In this document: piece by piece, positions 50,918 to 60,455 of the stretch | How the letters are laid out: each line of letters begins with the position of its first letter | Numbering within the stretch: the first letter of the stretch is position 1 | Assembly (NCBI GenBank): GCA_019186945.1 | Contig: JABAQJ010000001.1 | Location: 283,282 to 347,281 of the forward strand | Source of the DNA: Gemmatimonadaceae bacterium | Lineage (GTDB): Bacteria; Gemmatimonadota; Gemmatimonadetes; Gemmatimonadales; Gemmatimonadaceae | Direction of reading: 5' to 3' | DNA: 64,000 nt | Program-made: the position numbers and the translations under genes | Notes under the pieces: model-generated | Database searches by the model: none | What the model saw: only the letters and a program-made list of their open reading frames with translations | Told to the model about the DNA's origin: nothing

Positions 50918-53410
50918 ATGCATCGGTCGATTCTCGTTCTGATAGCCACGTCGGCCCTGATCGCGTGCGGTGGGGGTGGTGCGGACAAGGGCACGACGCA
51001 GCCCCCCGGCCCGGCGTCTGTGGCCAGTGTCGTCGTTACACCGAACGCGGCGCAACTGGAGCCGAACGGCACAGCGCAACTTGCCGCGACCACGAAGGAC
51101 GCGAGCGGGAACACGCTTACCGGCCGCACGATCACGTGGACGACGAGTTCGTCCGCAATAGCCTCCGTTACGTCGTCGGGACTCGTTACGGCAGTCGCGG
51201 CTGGCTCCGCCACGATCACCGCTACCAGCGAAGGCCAGAGCGGCACGGCCGCGATCACTGTCGTCGCGCCCGCGGCGGCTGTGGTGACCGTCGTCATCGA
51301 TCAAGCGGGCACAACGCTGGTGCCAACCCAGGCGTTGCAACTGACGGCGACGCCGAAGGACGGAAACGGCAACGCTCTGACGGGACGCACGATCGCCTGG
51401 ACGACCAGCGCTCCGACCGTTGCATCGATAACCGCTTCCGGTCTCGCTACCGCGGTTGGTGTTGGAACCGCCGCGATCACCGCGACCAGCGAGGGCAAGA
51501 GCGGTACGATCAACCTGACGGTTGCCGAAGGCGCAGTCATCGGAGCGTCGGGCGGAACGGTGACCGGCGGTAACGGGTCCGTGGAGCTGACGATTCCGCC
51601 CGGCGCAGTCTCCGCCAAGACGCCAATCTCGATCACGCCGGTCTCTGGCGCGCTTCCCGTGCCAGCCAAAGCCAGTCTCGCAGGTACAGCCTACCAGATC
51701 GGTCCGGCGGGACTCACCTTCAGCCAGCCCATCACTATCAAGATGAAGTACGATGTGGCAACTCTCCCGCTGTGGTCGATGGGCGGCGACCTTACCGTCG
51801 TAGTGAACAGCGGCGCCGACTGGACTTCGTTAGGCGGCATCACCGTCGACCCGGCGACAAAGACGGTGTCGGGAAAAACGACATCGCTTGGCTCGCTCGG
51901 CAGGTCGATTGCCACGAGGCCGCGGCCAATGGCGAGCGGACCCGATGGCGTCGCGACTCAAGTGTTGCTGACCGGCACTCCCCCGGTAACGACCATCGCC
52001 GTCAACTGGGCGACGGTTACCCTCACCCCGGCACTCGACAGCGTCAACAACCAGAAGCGCTCCGTGATGGTGCATGCGAGCATCGTTCCCACGGGAGCGC
52101 CAACGCAGATGCCGGCACCTCCCGGCATTACCAAGCCGACCGCGCTCTGGAGATACCGATGGCGAACTACGGGACGGCATGGAACGTTCCCCGGCTCGAC
52201 GAACGACACCGGCTGGATCGACAGTCCGGATGTGCAGTACATCTGCACGGACCCGCAGATCGATCTGCTCACTGGCAGCATCGACGATGTCATCGTGGAC
52301 GTCCTGCTCAACCCTGGCACGGAGAACGACCCCGCCAATCAGCAGATCGTACGCCAGCAGATTTCCGTATTCGCGGGCCTCAAGAAGACGTACGAGATCT
52401 CGCCTGACGACGCGACCATCGGGCCGGGTGTCGCGCAGCAGTTGCGCTTCATCGCCCGCGATCAGAACAACAACATCATTCCTGCCGCTCAAGGGACAAC
52501 GTTCAAGTGGAAGAATTCGGACTTCGCCGGTACGATCTCGTCGAGTCAAACAGAATACGTCACCTACACGGCGAAACAGGCACAGGCGTTCACGAGCCCT
52601 CCTCCACGCGTCGACCGGGTCGACGCCGACATCCAGGGCTCCGGCAAGGTCGTCGAGCGTTTCACCCACTGGGATTTCAGCAAGTTTCCCTGGACGCTCA
52701 TCAATGACAGCACGGTGACGACCACCTATAACCTCCAGGGGTCCGCCCACACCTTCGTCACCGTTCACGTCCCCTACACCGTCACGCTCTCGCCAGCCAA
52801 TGCCACCGTTGCAGTCGGCGGGCAGCCACAACCTCTTCAGGTAGTTCTCTCACCAGCTTACAACGGGACCGGACTCGCTTACGTCTGGACGTCTCCCGGC
52901 ACGCACGGGACCCTGAGCGAGACGAACGGCAACCACTCGGCGAACAAGTCCGCCACGTACACGCCCAACGCTCTCGATCAGGGAGGTATCGACCAGATCT
53001 CAGTAAAAGTGGTGTCCTGGGTCGCCAATACCGAGCTCGAAACACTCGGTACCGCGTCGGCGAACATTACCGTCGACGCGAACAGGAAGGCCACCTTCTC
53101 TGCGCGCCAGATCCCGGTCAACGGGGGAGTCAGCTGGTTCACGACGGCGACGCTGGAGATCCCGAAGGTTCCCGGTGCGAAAACGTATCAGGTCATCGGC
53201 ACGATTCTCGGCGCGCCATACTCGAGAACTTTCACCGGCGCTACATCGACGAACACCCAGTCGCTGAACGAAGTGCTCGACGGAGGCAACACCTGGTATA
53301 TCAACCTCAATGGCGGCTACAACACGATAAAGTCGCAGGCGGATATTCGGTTACAAAATTACAGGACGCAGTACAGCACATCGACTGCGACGTACAAGGC
53401 GACTCCATAG
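50918..53410 (+). CDS. Large lipoprotein with bacterial Ig-like (BIG2) repeats
   Basis: 830 residues. GAGGAGCAC precedes the ATG, which opens a lipoprotein signal (lipobox LIAC, Cys near residue 17, then a Gly run). Two BIG2-type repeats occupy residues ~35-205: ITWTTSSSAIASVTSSGLVTAVAAG, then IAWTTSAPTVASITASGL (written here only in short form). A ZU5-like segment follows (residues ~210-320), then further beta-sandwich domains. It looks like a surface or outer-membrane adhesin/scaffold, held by lipid. No catalytic motif. It is transcribed away from its neighbours and followed by the 18-bp hairpin region. Confidence 0.8.
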   Translation: MHRSILVLIATSALIACGGGGADKGTTQPPGPASVASVVVTPNAAQLEPNGTAQLAATTKDASGNTLTGRTITWTTSSSAIASVTSSGLVTAVAAGSATITATSEGQSGTAAITVVAPAAAVVTVVIDQAGTTLVPTQALQLTATPKDGNGNALTGRTIAWTTSAPTVASITASGLATAVGVGTAAITATSEGKSGTINLTVAEGAVIGASGGTVTGGNGSVELTIPPGAVSAKTPISITPVSGALPVPAKASLAGTAYQIGPAGLTFSQPITIKMKYDVATLPLWSMGGDLTVVVNSGADWTSLGGITVDPATKTVSGKTTSLGSLGRSIATRPRPMASGPDGVATQVLLTGTPPVTTIAVNWATVTLTPALDSVNNQKRSVMVHASIVPTGAPTQMPAPPGITKPTALWRYRWRTTGRHGTFPGSTNDTGWIDSPDVQYICTDPQIDLLTGSIDDVIVDVLLNPGTENDPANQQIVRQQISVFAGLKKTYEISPDDATIGPGVAQQLRFIARDQNNNIIPAAQGTTFKWKNSDFAGTISSSQTEYVTYTAKQAQAFTSPPPRVDRVDADIQGSGKVVERFTHWDFSKFPWTLINDSTVTTTYNLQGSAHTFVTVHVPYTVTLSPANATVAVGGQPQPLQVVLSPAYNGTGLAYVWTSPGTHGTLSETNGNHSANKSATYTPNALDQGGIDQISVKVVSWVANTELETLGTASANITVDANRKATFSARQIPVNGGVSWFTTATLEIPKVPGAKTYQVIGTILGAPYSRTFTGATSTNTQSLNEVLDGGNTWYINLNGGYNTIKSQADIRLQNYRTQYSTSTATYKATP

Positions 53411-54046
53411 TTCGCGTGATGGCGCATCCCTGCGATGAGAGTCTCGACCGCGGTCGCGGCCGAATCGGTTGATCCCTCGGTGCGCCACCTCGTCATCCGG
53501 ATTGCCCACGAGCCTCGCCGCCACCTAACGGTTGCCTAACTCGTACGGCGTGCCGGTGTTAGCAAACGCACGCTCGAGCGTCGCTTTCGAGATACCTCGG
53601 CCTCAAGCCCAGGGAAATCATCTGGTGGTGTAGCTCGTTGCACGTGCTGGACGCGCGGCCAAGGTGTCGGAGTTGGGAGGGCGTGGCAGGGCGGCTCGGC
53701 TTCTCTGGCGCCGGGCAGGTGATGCGAATGCTCCGTTGGACGACGCACCCGGGTGTATTGGTGCCGCGCTGTATTTCCGGGACCGTGGGGCCTCTGCAGA
53801 GGAAACCTGCGGAGCGGGCGAAGCGGAGACGAGCGCAATAGCCGCGACTCACGGCGGCGACTTCGGTGCCGATTGTGCCGCGCTGCGTGGTGCGACGCCG
53901 ACGAGCGATGCGAATCGGAACCCCGTGAGGTCGCCTGTTCGACACGCTAGGCCGCGTGTCGAACAGGCGACTCAACAGCTGGACCCTGCCATCCACCCTG
54001 TTTCTGTGCTACTCACCGGGCACGACCAATCGCCCCCGTTACGCCG
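53411..54046. other. Noncoding gap, 636 bases
   Basis: Convergent gap after two lipoprotein genes. It holds an ACCTAACG octamer (53523-53530) close to another GCCTAAC, and a perfect 18-bp hairpin at 53930-53971. Other frames look random; no gene supported. Confidence 0.5.
53930..53971. repeat. Perfect 18-bp stem hairpin
   Basis: Arms 53930-53947 and 53954-53971 are perfectly complementary around the 6-base loop TAGGCC. It lies 76 bases past the stop of the minus-strand lipoprotein gene, and could be a bidirectional terminator, although no T-run follows on either strand. Confidence 0.85.
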
Positions 54047-55420
54047 TCATGGGCAGGTCAGACTCGTTATCCCTCCAGAGGTAATCGTACCCAGCTGGCT
54101 CGGGTACCTGAACGTGTAGGTTCCCGCCATCAGCTCCATGCCGTCGGTGAAGGTCCGCCACGCGCCTGTGGAGTACTCCGTGATACACGAACCGAAGACT
54201 TGCCCGGTCGAGAAGAACTGCGTCTGGATTCCAGGGCCGGCCACAACGGCAATTGGATTCTTCTCCTCGCTCGTGAAGTTGTAGCTGACCCGGAACTTGT
54301 AGCTCCCCGGGAACACCGGAATATCCCTGTATACGCCCAGCGCCCCCCATGAGTACCAGAAACCGCCACCCTGGTCGAGCGTGGCGCCGCTGGTGATGCC
54401 TGCGCCCGCGTGGTCCTTGAGGCTGATGCGTAGAAGCTCAGCGATCCACGTCGTCGACAGGACCATTTCGGCACTCGTCTTCTCCATGCCGCCCTGATTC
54501 ACCACCATCTTCACCTTGGTGGTGCCCGTCGGGAGCGACCCGTACAGGTACCCGTTGATGTCTGTCTGACCGGGCAAAGTCGGCATCCATGAACCGCCAA
54601 CCGCCGGGGTGGCCTTGGCGCCAGCGACGCCAGTTCCCGTTTCGTCGATCACGCGCAGCGCCGCGAGGTTCTGTGCACAACCGGCGACGACTACGCCCTG
54701 GGGACCGTTCCCATCGAACCAGAAGTTGTACGTGCCGGGAAGCAGGTCCATCGAAGGCTTGTCGAAGTACCACCAGGTGCCGCCCATATTCGACTTGATC
54801 GCGCCGCTGAAAAGAAGGGTCAGCGTCGTAGTCTGAAAATCTACCTCGTTGGTGCCGGCGGCGATCGCTGGATACAGCGTTTGGGTGTGGTGGTTGTAGC
54901 TCATTCGGAGCTTGATGCTCCCGGGGAACGTGTAGAAGGTGACCGTTCCCGAAGGCCCCGTGGTTCCGTGCGTGTACCAGTAGCCGCCGCCCTGAGCCAC
55001 GGTTCCTCCCGGCGAGGAGGTGATGGAACCGGTACAACTCACCAGATTCGCGTTGACGCGGGCCAGTTGGAACGTCGGATCCAGGATGATGTTCTGCTCA
55101 CGCGTCGTCTGGTTGACCGTGACGGTGAGCTTGTCATCCCAGTTCCCGCTCGGGCAGGTCGGTGTGACCTGGAATTGCCCACTGCCATCGGTCGTGAAGG
55201 CATTGGACGCCTGCCAGCTCCCTCCGCATCGGTTCTTGGAGACGCCGGCCTGACCAACGAGTGGACTCCCACCTTCGTCCAACAGCGTGATCGTGACGGG
55301 TGATCCACCGATCGATAAGTCCGGTCTGACGTCGCTCTTTGGGGGCGCAACGCCGTAGTCCCCGCAGGCGGCCGATGTCAGCACCGTCGCGAAAATGAAA
55401 GCGCGTATGGAACATCGCAT
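54047..55420 (-). CDS. Exported lipoprotein with internal beta repeats
   Basis: 457 residues. AGGAGCAGG precedes the ATG at 55420. Signal peptide with lipobox SAAC (Cys near residue 19). At least four related stretches recur: YWYTHGTTG...FPGSIKLRMSYN, WWYFDKPSMDLLPGTYNFWFDG, FWYSWGALG...FPGSYKFRVSYN and ELMAGTYTFRYP. Each has an aromatic lead, a turn and a PG-YxF strand, as if a beta-sandwich unit were duplicated. No family is recognised. Probably a surface-exposed protein made of repeated carbohydrate- or protein-binding folds; that is inference. The earlier ATG at 55465 lacks a signal. Confidence 0.65.
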   Translation of the reverse strand: MRCSIRAFIFATVLTSAACGDYGVAPPKSDVRPDLSIGGSPVTITLLDEGGSPLVGQAGVSKNRCGGSWQASNAFTTDGSGQFQVTPTCPSGNWDDKLTVTVNQTTREQNIILDPTFQLARVNANLVSCTGSITSSPGGTVAQGGGYWYTHGTTGPSGTVTFYTFPGSIKLRMSYNHHTQTLYPAIAAGTNEVDFQTTTLTLLFSGAIKSNMGGTWWYFDKPSMDLLPGTYNFWFDGNGPQGVVVAGCAQNLAALRVIDETGTGVAGAKATPAVGGSWMPTLPGQTDINGYLYGSLPTGTTKVKMVVNQGGMEKTSAEMVLSTTWIAELLRISLKDHAGAGITSGATLDQGGGFWYSWGALGVYRDIPVFPGSYKFRVSYNFTSEEKNPIAVVAGPGIQTQFFSTGQVFGSCITEYSTGAWRTFTDGMELMAGTYTFRYPSQLGTITSGGITSLTCP

Positions 55421-55657
55421 GTGGCCTGCTCCTGTTGAGATGTGAGGATCATCACAGCCCGGCATGATACGTGGCGCGCCGTCAGGCAGGCGTCAGATGC
55501 CACTTACGCCGGAGCTTCGGATGTCGCGATGATTCGCGGCTGGCCACTGTGCTTCCGACATCCGTCGTTACTGGGGCACGCCGGGCACCGCAGTGTGATG
55601 GACGAAGTGCCGAATGCCCGAGGAAGAAGGAAGGCAACCACTGTCGGCCCAGCGGGC

Positions 55658-56503
55658 CTATCTCACCTGTGCGGAGAACTGCACCGGATCGAGCTGACAG
55701 GTCTCGTCGAGGGCGCCCCTTAGCCCGAAGAGGCGCGGATCGTCGCGAAACCGGAAGAGGCGGTACAGATGGTATTCGCTCGCGTGCGCTTGCGAGATCC
55801 GCAACTCGTTTCGCGAGAGAAAGAACGGCGTCTGTTTACCGTAGGCCGTTGTCTTGACCTCGATCAGCCGGTCCCGCCCATCGTTGTCGAACGAGTGGAT
55901 GTCGAAGCCAGCGCTGTCATCGAGCGTCTCCGAAACGTGCTCCACCCGATCGGCCAGCGCGTGCCGTCCGGCATGAATCAGTCGAGCTTTCTCGTACCGT
56001 AGCGTGAACTCCTCGCCGGCACGCCCAAGCGATGAGTTGCGCGCCTCCTGCTCCAGGTAGTTCACCATCGGCCGGAGATAACGGGGGAGTTCTCTGATCG
56101 CTCCGTAGGGTGCCCGATCGGGTCGCTCGGGCGGTGCTTCCCAGCGCGCGAGCATGTCCTCGACGGAGGGAATGACTCCCGGCGCGTCAACCGCCGCCTG
56201 AACCGCAACTCGCAGAGCGGCATCGCTGGCCAGACGATCGGCGACAACCTCGGCCAACAGACCCTGGTAGTTGCGTAGCGGCTTGTAGCCGACGATGGGC
56301 GGGTGCCCCAACGCGATGAGAATCGCCGAGACGTTCTGGTGCTTCCGCTCGATCGATCCATCAGATCGATTGTTGAGCAATGGGGCGAGCGCGCGGCGGT
56401 GCGTGCTCTTGTTGTACTCCTGCGCCGTCAGCTGCGCAGTGAGCATCGCGAAGTAGTCAGCAACCAGGGCTTCGACTTCGTGGCGGGTCCAGTCCGCAGG
56501 CAT
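55658..56503 (-). CDS. DUF3883-domain protein, restriction-like
   Basis: 281 residues. The C-terminal half matches DUF3883: GRAGEEFTLRYEKARLI, then ADRVEHVSETLDDSAGFDIHSFD, RLIEVKTTAYGKQTPFFLSRNELRIS and YHLYRLFRF. The acidic D...E-V-K pattern resembles a PD-(D/E)xK nuclease core, which is why the family is linked to restriction and antiviral loci. The N-terminal ~150 residues are helical and may bind DNA. It lies 43 bases downstream of a broken hsdM-like gene on the same strand, so it is probably a survivor of a restriction or defence cassette. Activity not proven. Confidence 0.8.
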   Translation of the reverse strand: MPADWTRHEVEALVADYFAMLTAQLTAQEYNKSTHRRALAPLLNNRSDGSIERKHQNVSAILIALGHPPIVGYKPLRNYQGLLAEVVADRLASDAALRVAVQAAVDAPGVIPSVEDMLARWEAPPERPDRAPYGAIRELPRYLRPMVNYLEQEARNSSLGRAGEEFTLRYEKARLIHAGRHALADRVEHVSETLDDSAGFDIHSFDNDGRDRLIEVKTTAYGKQTPFFLSRNELRISQAHASEYHLYRLFRFRDDPRLFGLRGALDETCQLDPVQFSAQVR

Positions 56504-56546
56504 TGGAGAAGGCGAGGTCGATGCAACTCTGGGGCGTACAGCGAGT

Positions 56547-57406
56547 CTACACCTGGCCTTCGCCAGCGCCAGGTCGCGGGCTGCGCTCAGGCCTGACGTG
56601 TCGCCGGGCTACTACTGCGAGCCGATCGCCGCGTCGCCAGCCCGCTGCTCCAGGTCGCCGAGCACATCCTCGATCTGCGCCGCCCTCGAAGAGGACGTTG
56701 TCGGGCACGACGACTGCGGCGCTACCGTGGACGTTGAGCAGCGCCTTCACGTGCTGCACGAAGTTGAGCTGCTTGTTCGAGGTCGTGGTCCGGACGTCCG
56801 GCCGGTTGTAGGTGAGCGACTGGAGGTCGGTGTCGCCCTCCTTCACGATCGTGATCGAGGATTTCTTGCCGAAGGGCGGGTTGGTGGCGACCACGTCAAC
56901 ATGGGCGCTCGGCTAGTCGCGCAGCGCTTCGTCGGTGCGGATCGGGGGTGCGTGGTCGTCGGCACCGTCCGGGCCGATGCCGTGCAGGTACAAGTTCATC
57001 CCGCGGAGGCGAGCTACGTTAGTCACCAGCTCGGTGCCACGCAGCGCCTCGAAGCGCAAGTAGCGCTTTTTGTCGCGGTGCAGGTCGTGGCGGTTCTTCA
57101 CGTACTCGTGTGCCGAGAGCAGAAAGCCGCCGGTACCGCAGGCCGGGACGGCGATCACCTCGCCGGGCTGGGGCGCACGCAGTCGACAATGGCGTCAATG
57201 AGCACGCACGGCGTGAAACCAATGGCGTCGATTTGCCAGGGATCTGAGAGGTCGGCAGGATCGAAGTTCGGAAGGCTCGTCCAACGTTGGGCTTGGTCAT
57301 CGCGACCGTTAAGGGAGAAAAACCCCTCCTCCGCACGAGTGACGACCTCTTTATGGAAGCGCACCACCGGCAACCAGGGAATTTCTCGGCCTCGGTATTC
57401 GGTCAT
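56547..57406 (-). pseudogene. Broken HsdM-like N6-adenine DNA methylase
   Basis: A type I restriction methylase-like gene in pieces. FTPCVLIDAIVDCV and the motif I block VPACGTGGFLLSAHEYV are in two frames (shift near 57160). A TAG at 56913-56915 then interrupts the frame, which goes on to motif IV ATNPPFGKKS and the helical region KQLNFVQHVKALL up to VVVPDNVLFEGGA. After that the family sequence stops and an unrelated tail (IEDVLGDLEQRAG in another frame) follows. Asp of the DPACGTGG motif is Val here. It cannot make an active enzyme as read. The remaining DUF3883 gene follows. Confidence 0.75.
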
Positions 57407-57822
57407 CCCATCCTCACGGGGACAGTACTAAGCTCCTCACGCCATCTCATCGCTGAACGGATGCGAAGCTATGACCAGCTTGGCCTCGGCCATGTCATTG
57501 CAGTGCGTCTCCTCAGCCTTTGCACATCTCCAGCGCGGCTACGCAGTCACGCAGTTTGTCCACCTCGGAATTGATATCCACAAGGACTCCAACACAATAT
57601 CCGTCCCGCGAACGCAGTCCAAGCGGCCTGTGCCTCAACGCTCTCGCTGAGTTCAAAGAGCCCCTGCTTCGTGAACCGGCGCCTCTTGCAACGCAGCAAG
57701 CAAGGGGTTGCGCCGCACGGCCAGCCCACGTTTCCTGTTGGGGCCAGCTGGCAGCTCGTCGCGTTTCGTAATCGTTCACGTCAGGCTGCCCTTACCGACG
57801 CGCCGGCCCAACCCCGCCGGCC
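57407..57822. other. Gap with only gene fragments
   Basis: Between the broken methylase and the next hydrolase. Apart from the fragment at 57513-57729 I see no intact gene, hairpin or repeat. The base mix is a little lower in GC near 57360-57540, as could be expected in acquired DNA. Confidence 0.4.
57513..57729 (-). pseudogene. Possible gene fragment upstream of the broken methylase
   Basis: Two overlapping frames (ends 57513 and 57547) together give a peptide-like run, FTKQGLFELSESVEAQAA then VGVLVDINSEVDKLRDCVAAL, which would join by one frameshift. There is no full gene and no named family. It may be a remnant of a neighbour of the restriction locus. Confidence 0.3.
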
Positions 57823-58734
57823 TTATCGATTCCTCAGGTCGAATCCCGCGACGATCAGTCCGCGCTTGATCAGCTCTTCGACTTGGGCCCCATCATGAGC
57901 CACGACGACGGGCATCTGTGGCATGGCCACGTTCTTGAGCCAGCGCAACTCCGTCGCGATCGCATCGCGGTCCTCGATCAAGCCAAACGCCTGGAGTGTG
58001 GCCGCAGGCTTCTGCCGCTCCAATGCTATACCCGTCGCGTTCCAGGCCACATCGCCCGCGAAGATCAGCTCCGACCCCGACTGCAGCCGGACGTACACCA
58101 GTTGAGATCCCGGCGTGTGCCCAGGCGCCTTGATCAGGACGACTCCCGGAGCGATCGGCATCAACGGCTCGTAGTCCAGAACCGCGAAACGAGCGGCGAC
58201 GGCGGAGTCCATCCTGATGCGCGCGTCGGGTGCATTCATGAGTGTTTGCACCTGAGCCCGTGTCAGCAGCGTGTGTGCCTCAACCTGCGATCGAAAGGGC
58301 GAGCGAAGAACCCCTGCAACGTGGTCGGAATGTTCATGCGTGACAACAACGAGTCGGGCATCACGCAGTAACTCGTGAATGTGGCGGTAGGCTTCGTCAG
58401 ACCAGAAGGTCACGTTTGGTTCGAACTCGCGATCGTCCGCCGCATCAACGACAATCCATCCCCGAGGGAACCGGACCTGAAACACGAGATTGTCGGCAGC
58501 CACTGTGTCCCGGGCGTCCGTCTCGATCGCGACGCCAAGGGGCATGCGCTCGCGGCTCAGGCGCTCGACGTGAATACTCGTCGGGGCGTCGCCGGGAATG
58601 AGCGAGGCCGCGCGTCGAACGGCAGGCAGCAGCTCATTGGTAAAGTGAGCCGTCTGAGCGTTGAGCCGCAGCTGAGTGGGGCTGCCGGCCAGCACTGCCA
58701 CGGCAAGCAGTCGGAGCATTGGCGTTGTCTTCAC
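57823..58734 (-). CDS. Metallo-beta-lactamase-fold hydrolase, exported
   Basis: 303 residues from GTG 58734, chosen because GGAGG lies six bases upstream; ATG 58719 is five codons later. Signal peptide to about residue 27. HEHSDHVAG is the zinc motif, APGHTPGSQ the second His site, and LIFAGDVAWNATG the bridging Asp; VVVAHDGAQ gives the last His. All ligands for a binuclear zinc site are present. Family members include lactonases, beta-lactamases and glyoxalase II-like enzymes; the substrate here is not clear. It is close to the DUF2267 gene upstream on the same strand. Confidence 0.8.
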   Translation of the reverse strand: MKTTPMLRLLAVAVLAGSPTQLRLNAQTAHFTNELLPAVRRAASLIPGDAPTSIHVERLSRERMPLGVAIETDARDTVAADNLVFQVRFPRGWIVVDAADDREFEPNVTFWSDEAYRHIHELLRDARLVVVTHEHSDHVAGVLRSPFRSQVEAHTLLTRAQVQTLMNAPDARIRMDSAVAARFAVLDYEPLMPIAPGVVLIKAPGHTPGSQLVYVRLQSGSELIFAGDVAWNATGIALERQKPAATLQAFGLIEDRDAIATELRWLKNVAMPQMPVVVAHDGAQVEELIKRGLIVAGFDLRNR

Positions 58735-58793
58735 GAAAAGCCTCCGGGAATGGTCTTCTCCGTTGCCCAGCAACGGCGGCCGAAGTGACCGCC

Positions 58794-59297
58794 TCAAGGA
58801 TTGCGCCCCTCGGTCCCCGCTCCTCGGGGAGGACCAAGCGCCCGCCACTCCATCGCCCGACGCCCCACGCTCCCATCGTCCGTGGCCCAGAACTCAGCCG
58901 CGCCGGGCGGTAGCGTGCACAACATCGCTTGCAGCTGCACCACGTCGACCTGACGCCGGAGCGCCCAGGCAACGCTCTCGATCGCCCCATCGGGGCTGAA
59001 GTTGTGCAGGGCGCGAAGCGCACGCACCTCCAGCAGAGCGTCTTCGGACGTCGTGAAGGCTCGTCTCGGCTCTGCCGGATCCCAATCCGAAACGAAAAGC
59101 GCCCGTAGCAATGCGGGAAGAACCCCGGCAAATCGAATCGCGTCCGCAACCGGCAGTCGTCGCCGGAATGCAAGAAGAACGCCTTGCGCCGTTGTGAAGG
59201 CCTGATGGCGGCTGCCGAACTCGCATGCGTCGCGCACATCCGTCAGGAACGCGTCGAACTGATCCGCCGCTCGCTGGTACTCCGCTGGCATGGGCAT
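58794..59297 (-). CDS. DUF2267 family protein, intact copy 2
   Basis: 167 residues. MPMPAEYQRAADQFDAF, then RRLPVADAIRFAGVLPALLRALFV, and HNFSPDGAIESVAWALRRQVD match DUF2267, an all-helical family of unknown function. The C-terminal ~30 residues after AAEFWATD look like an extension. It is a near-repeat of the frameshifted copy at 49141-49503 (over ~85 residues almost identical), so a duplication within the last 10 kb of accessory DNA is likely. Gene order differs around the two copies. Confidence 0.75.
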   Translation of the reverse strand: MPMPAEYQRAADQFDAFLTDVRDACEFGSRHQAFTTAQGVLLAFRRRLPVADAIRFAGVLPALLRALFVSDWDPAEPRRAFTTSEDALLEVRALRALHNFSPDGAIESVAWALRRQVDVVQLQAMLCTLPPGAAEFWATDDGSVGRRAMEWRALGPPRGAGTEGRNP

Positions 59298-59469
59298 GTT
59301 GGGCGTTCGGTTGAGGGCAAGGACGCTGGTGCGCTGCAGACCTGAGCTCGGCGGGAATGAGCGTCGTCATGCGGTCGTGCCTCCATCTCACCGCCACACT
59401 TCCCGAAGGACTCAACCGCTGTCGATACCTCGGGCAAGATCGCCTCCTGCTCAATCGAACGGAACGTCA

Positions 59470-60235
59470 CTACGGACGGAGCGGCTGCGCACCGCCATCC
59501 TGCAGCAACCGGAAATACTGCTCTTCCTTGATCAGCAAACCTTCGCTGCGTCTGAGCGGGAAGCTTGTCAGACAATCCTTCGGATGCCTGACATCAATGG
59601 CAAAGACCCGGCCGCCGAATTGCGCGCTGACCTTGCCCTGCAGGTGATGGCCCACAACAATGGCGCGGGTGGCAACGACGCCGAGGCCGCGATCGACGTC
59701 TGCTGTTGACAGACCGTCTTTGAAAATGTCCCCGGTACCACGCCGGTCCGGCCTCGCTCGAACGCAGGAAAGATTCACTCGTCTCCGTGGTGAGCGTGTG
59801 CCACGGGATTCGATATCCGGCGCGGACGATCCGGTTGATTTCCACGCGAGAGACACCGCACTCGGCAATGCGTGGGTGAAGCCCGCCGTGAACGAACGCC
59901 ACGCCGTTGATGACCTCGACCAAGTTCCTTGGAGCCATCCAGCGACCGAGCACGGAGTTGTCTTCGAACAGTTCGTCCTGGCGCTTGCCAAGGATGCCGG
60001 CGATGCGGAAGTACTTCTCGTTCGCTATCTGATAGTTGCCCTGGAGGTTCTTGATCTCGTGGTTCCCGATGATGTAGTGCACGTGGCCACCGCTTCGACG
60101 CGCGGACTGCTCGATCTTGTAGATGGCCCAGAGCACGTAAGTGGTCGACGCGCCGCGATCGACGAAATCGCCGACGAGCACCAGATGCCCATTCCCAAAG
60201 GTCCAGTTCAGCGAATCGTCAGCAACGCCATGGCG
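59470..60235 (-). pseudogene. Frameshifted, N-terminally truncated metallophosphatase
   Basis: Serine/threonine-phosphatase-type metallophosphatase. GDFVDRG and GNHE (metal ligands) and INGVAFVHGGLHPRIAE are in one frame to about 59735; VVGHHLQGKV and FAIDVRH follow in another. At the shift the minus strand has TTTTCAAAGA, and loss of one T would join WYRGHF to KDGLSTADVD in one frame. The usual first motif (GDxHG) upstream of GDFVDRG is missing, so the N-terminus is also lost. It cannot code for a full enzyme as read; a sequencing error at the T-run could explain the shift but not the missing N-terminus. Confidence 0.7.
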
Positions 60236-60278
60236 GCGGCGGGTACCTTCGACAAGACACCACCGTATCAGGAGTGAG

Positions 60279-60398
60279 AAGGGGCGGCTCAGCGCAAGCG
60301 GGATCAGGAGGAGACCATCGCGCAGGCGCGCCAGCTGCAAGGGGAGGTACAGGCGCAGATGATGCGCGGACAACTGGAGGCCGTGAGCGCGAGGTGAC
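60279..60398 (+). pseudogene. Short coiled-coil peptide fragment
   Basis: A stretch on the plus strand reads QRKRDQEETIAQARQLQGE... and ends at a TGA, with a stop just upstream and no start codon. It looks like the C-terminus of a coiled-coil protein. Kept only as a possible remnant. Confidence 0.25.
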
Positions 60399-60455
60399 GG
60401 AACGCCTGCGGAGTGAGGATGAGATGAATAGCGAGCGCTTCGCTTCCGCCGCACC

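Noticed and set aside
53534..53565. Short CTAAC...GTTAG inverted repeat next to the octamer pair
   Set aside because: Only 5-bp stem and a 17-base loop; too weak to call a site.
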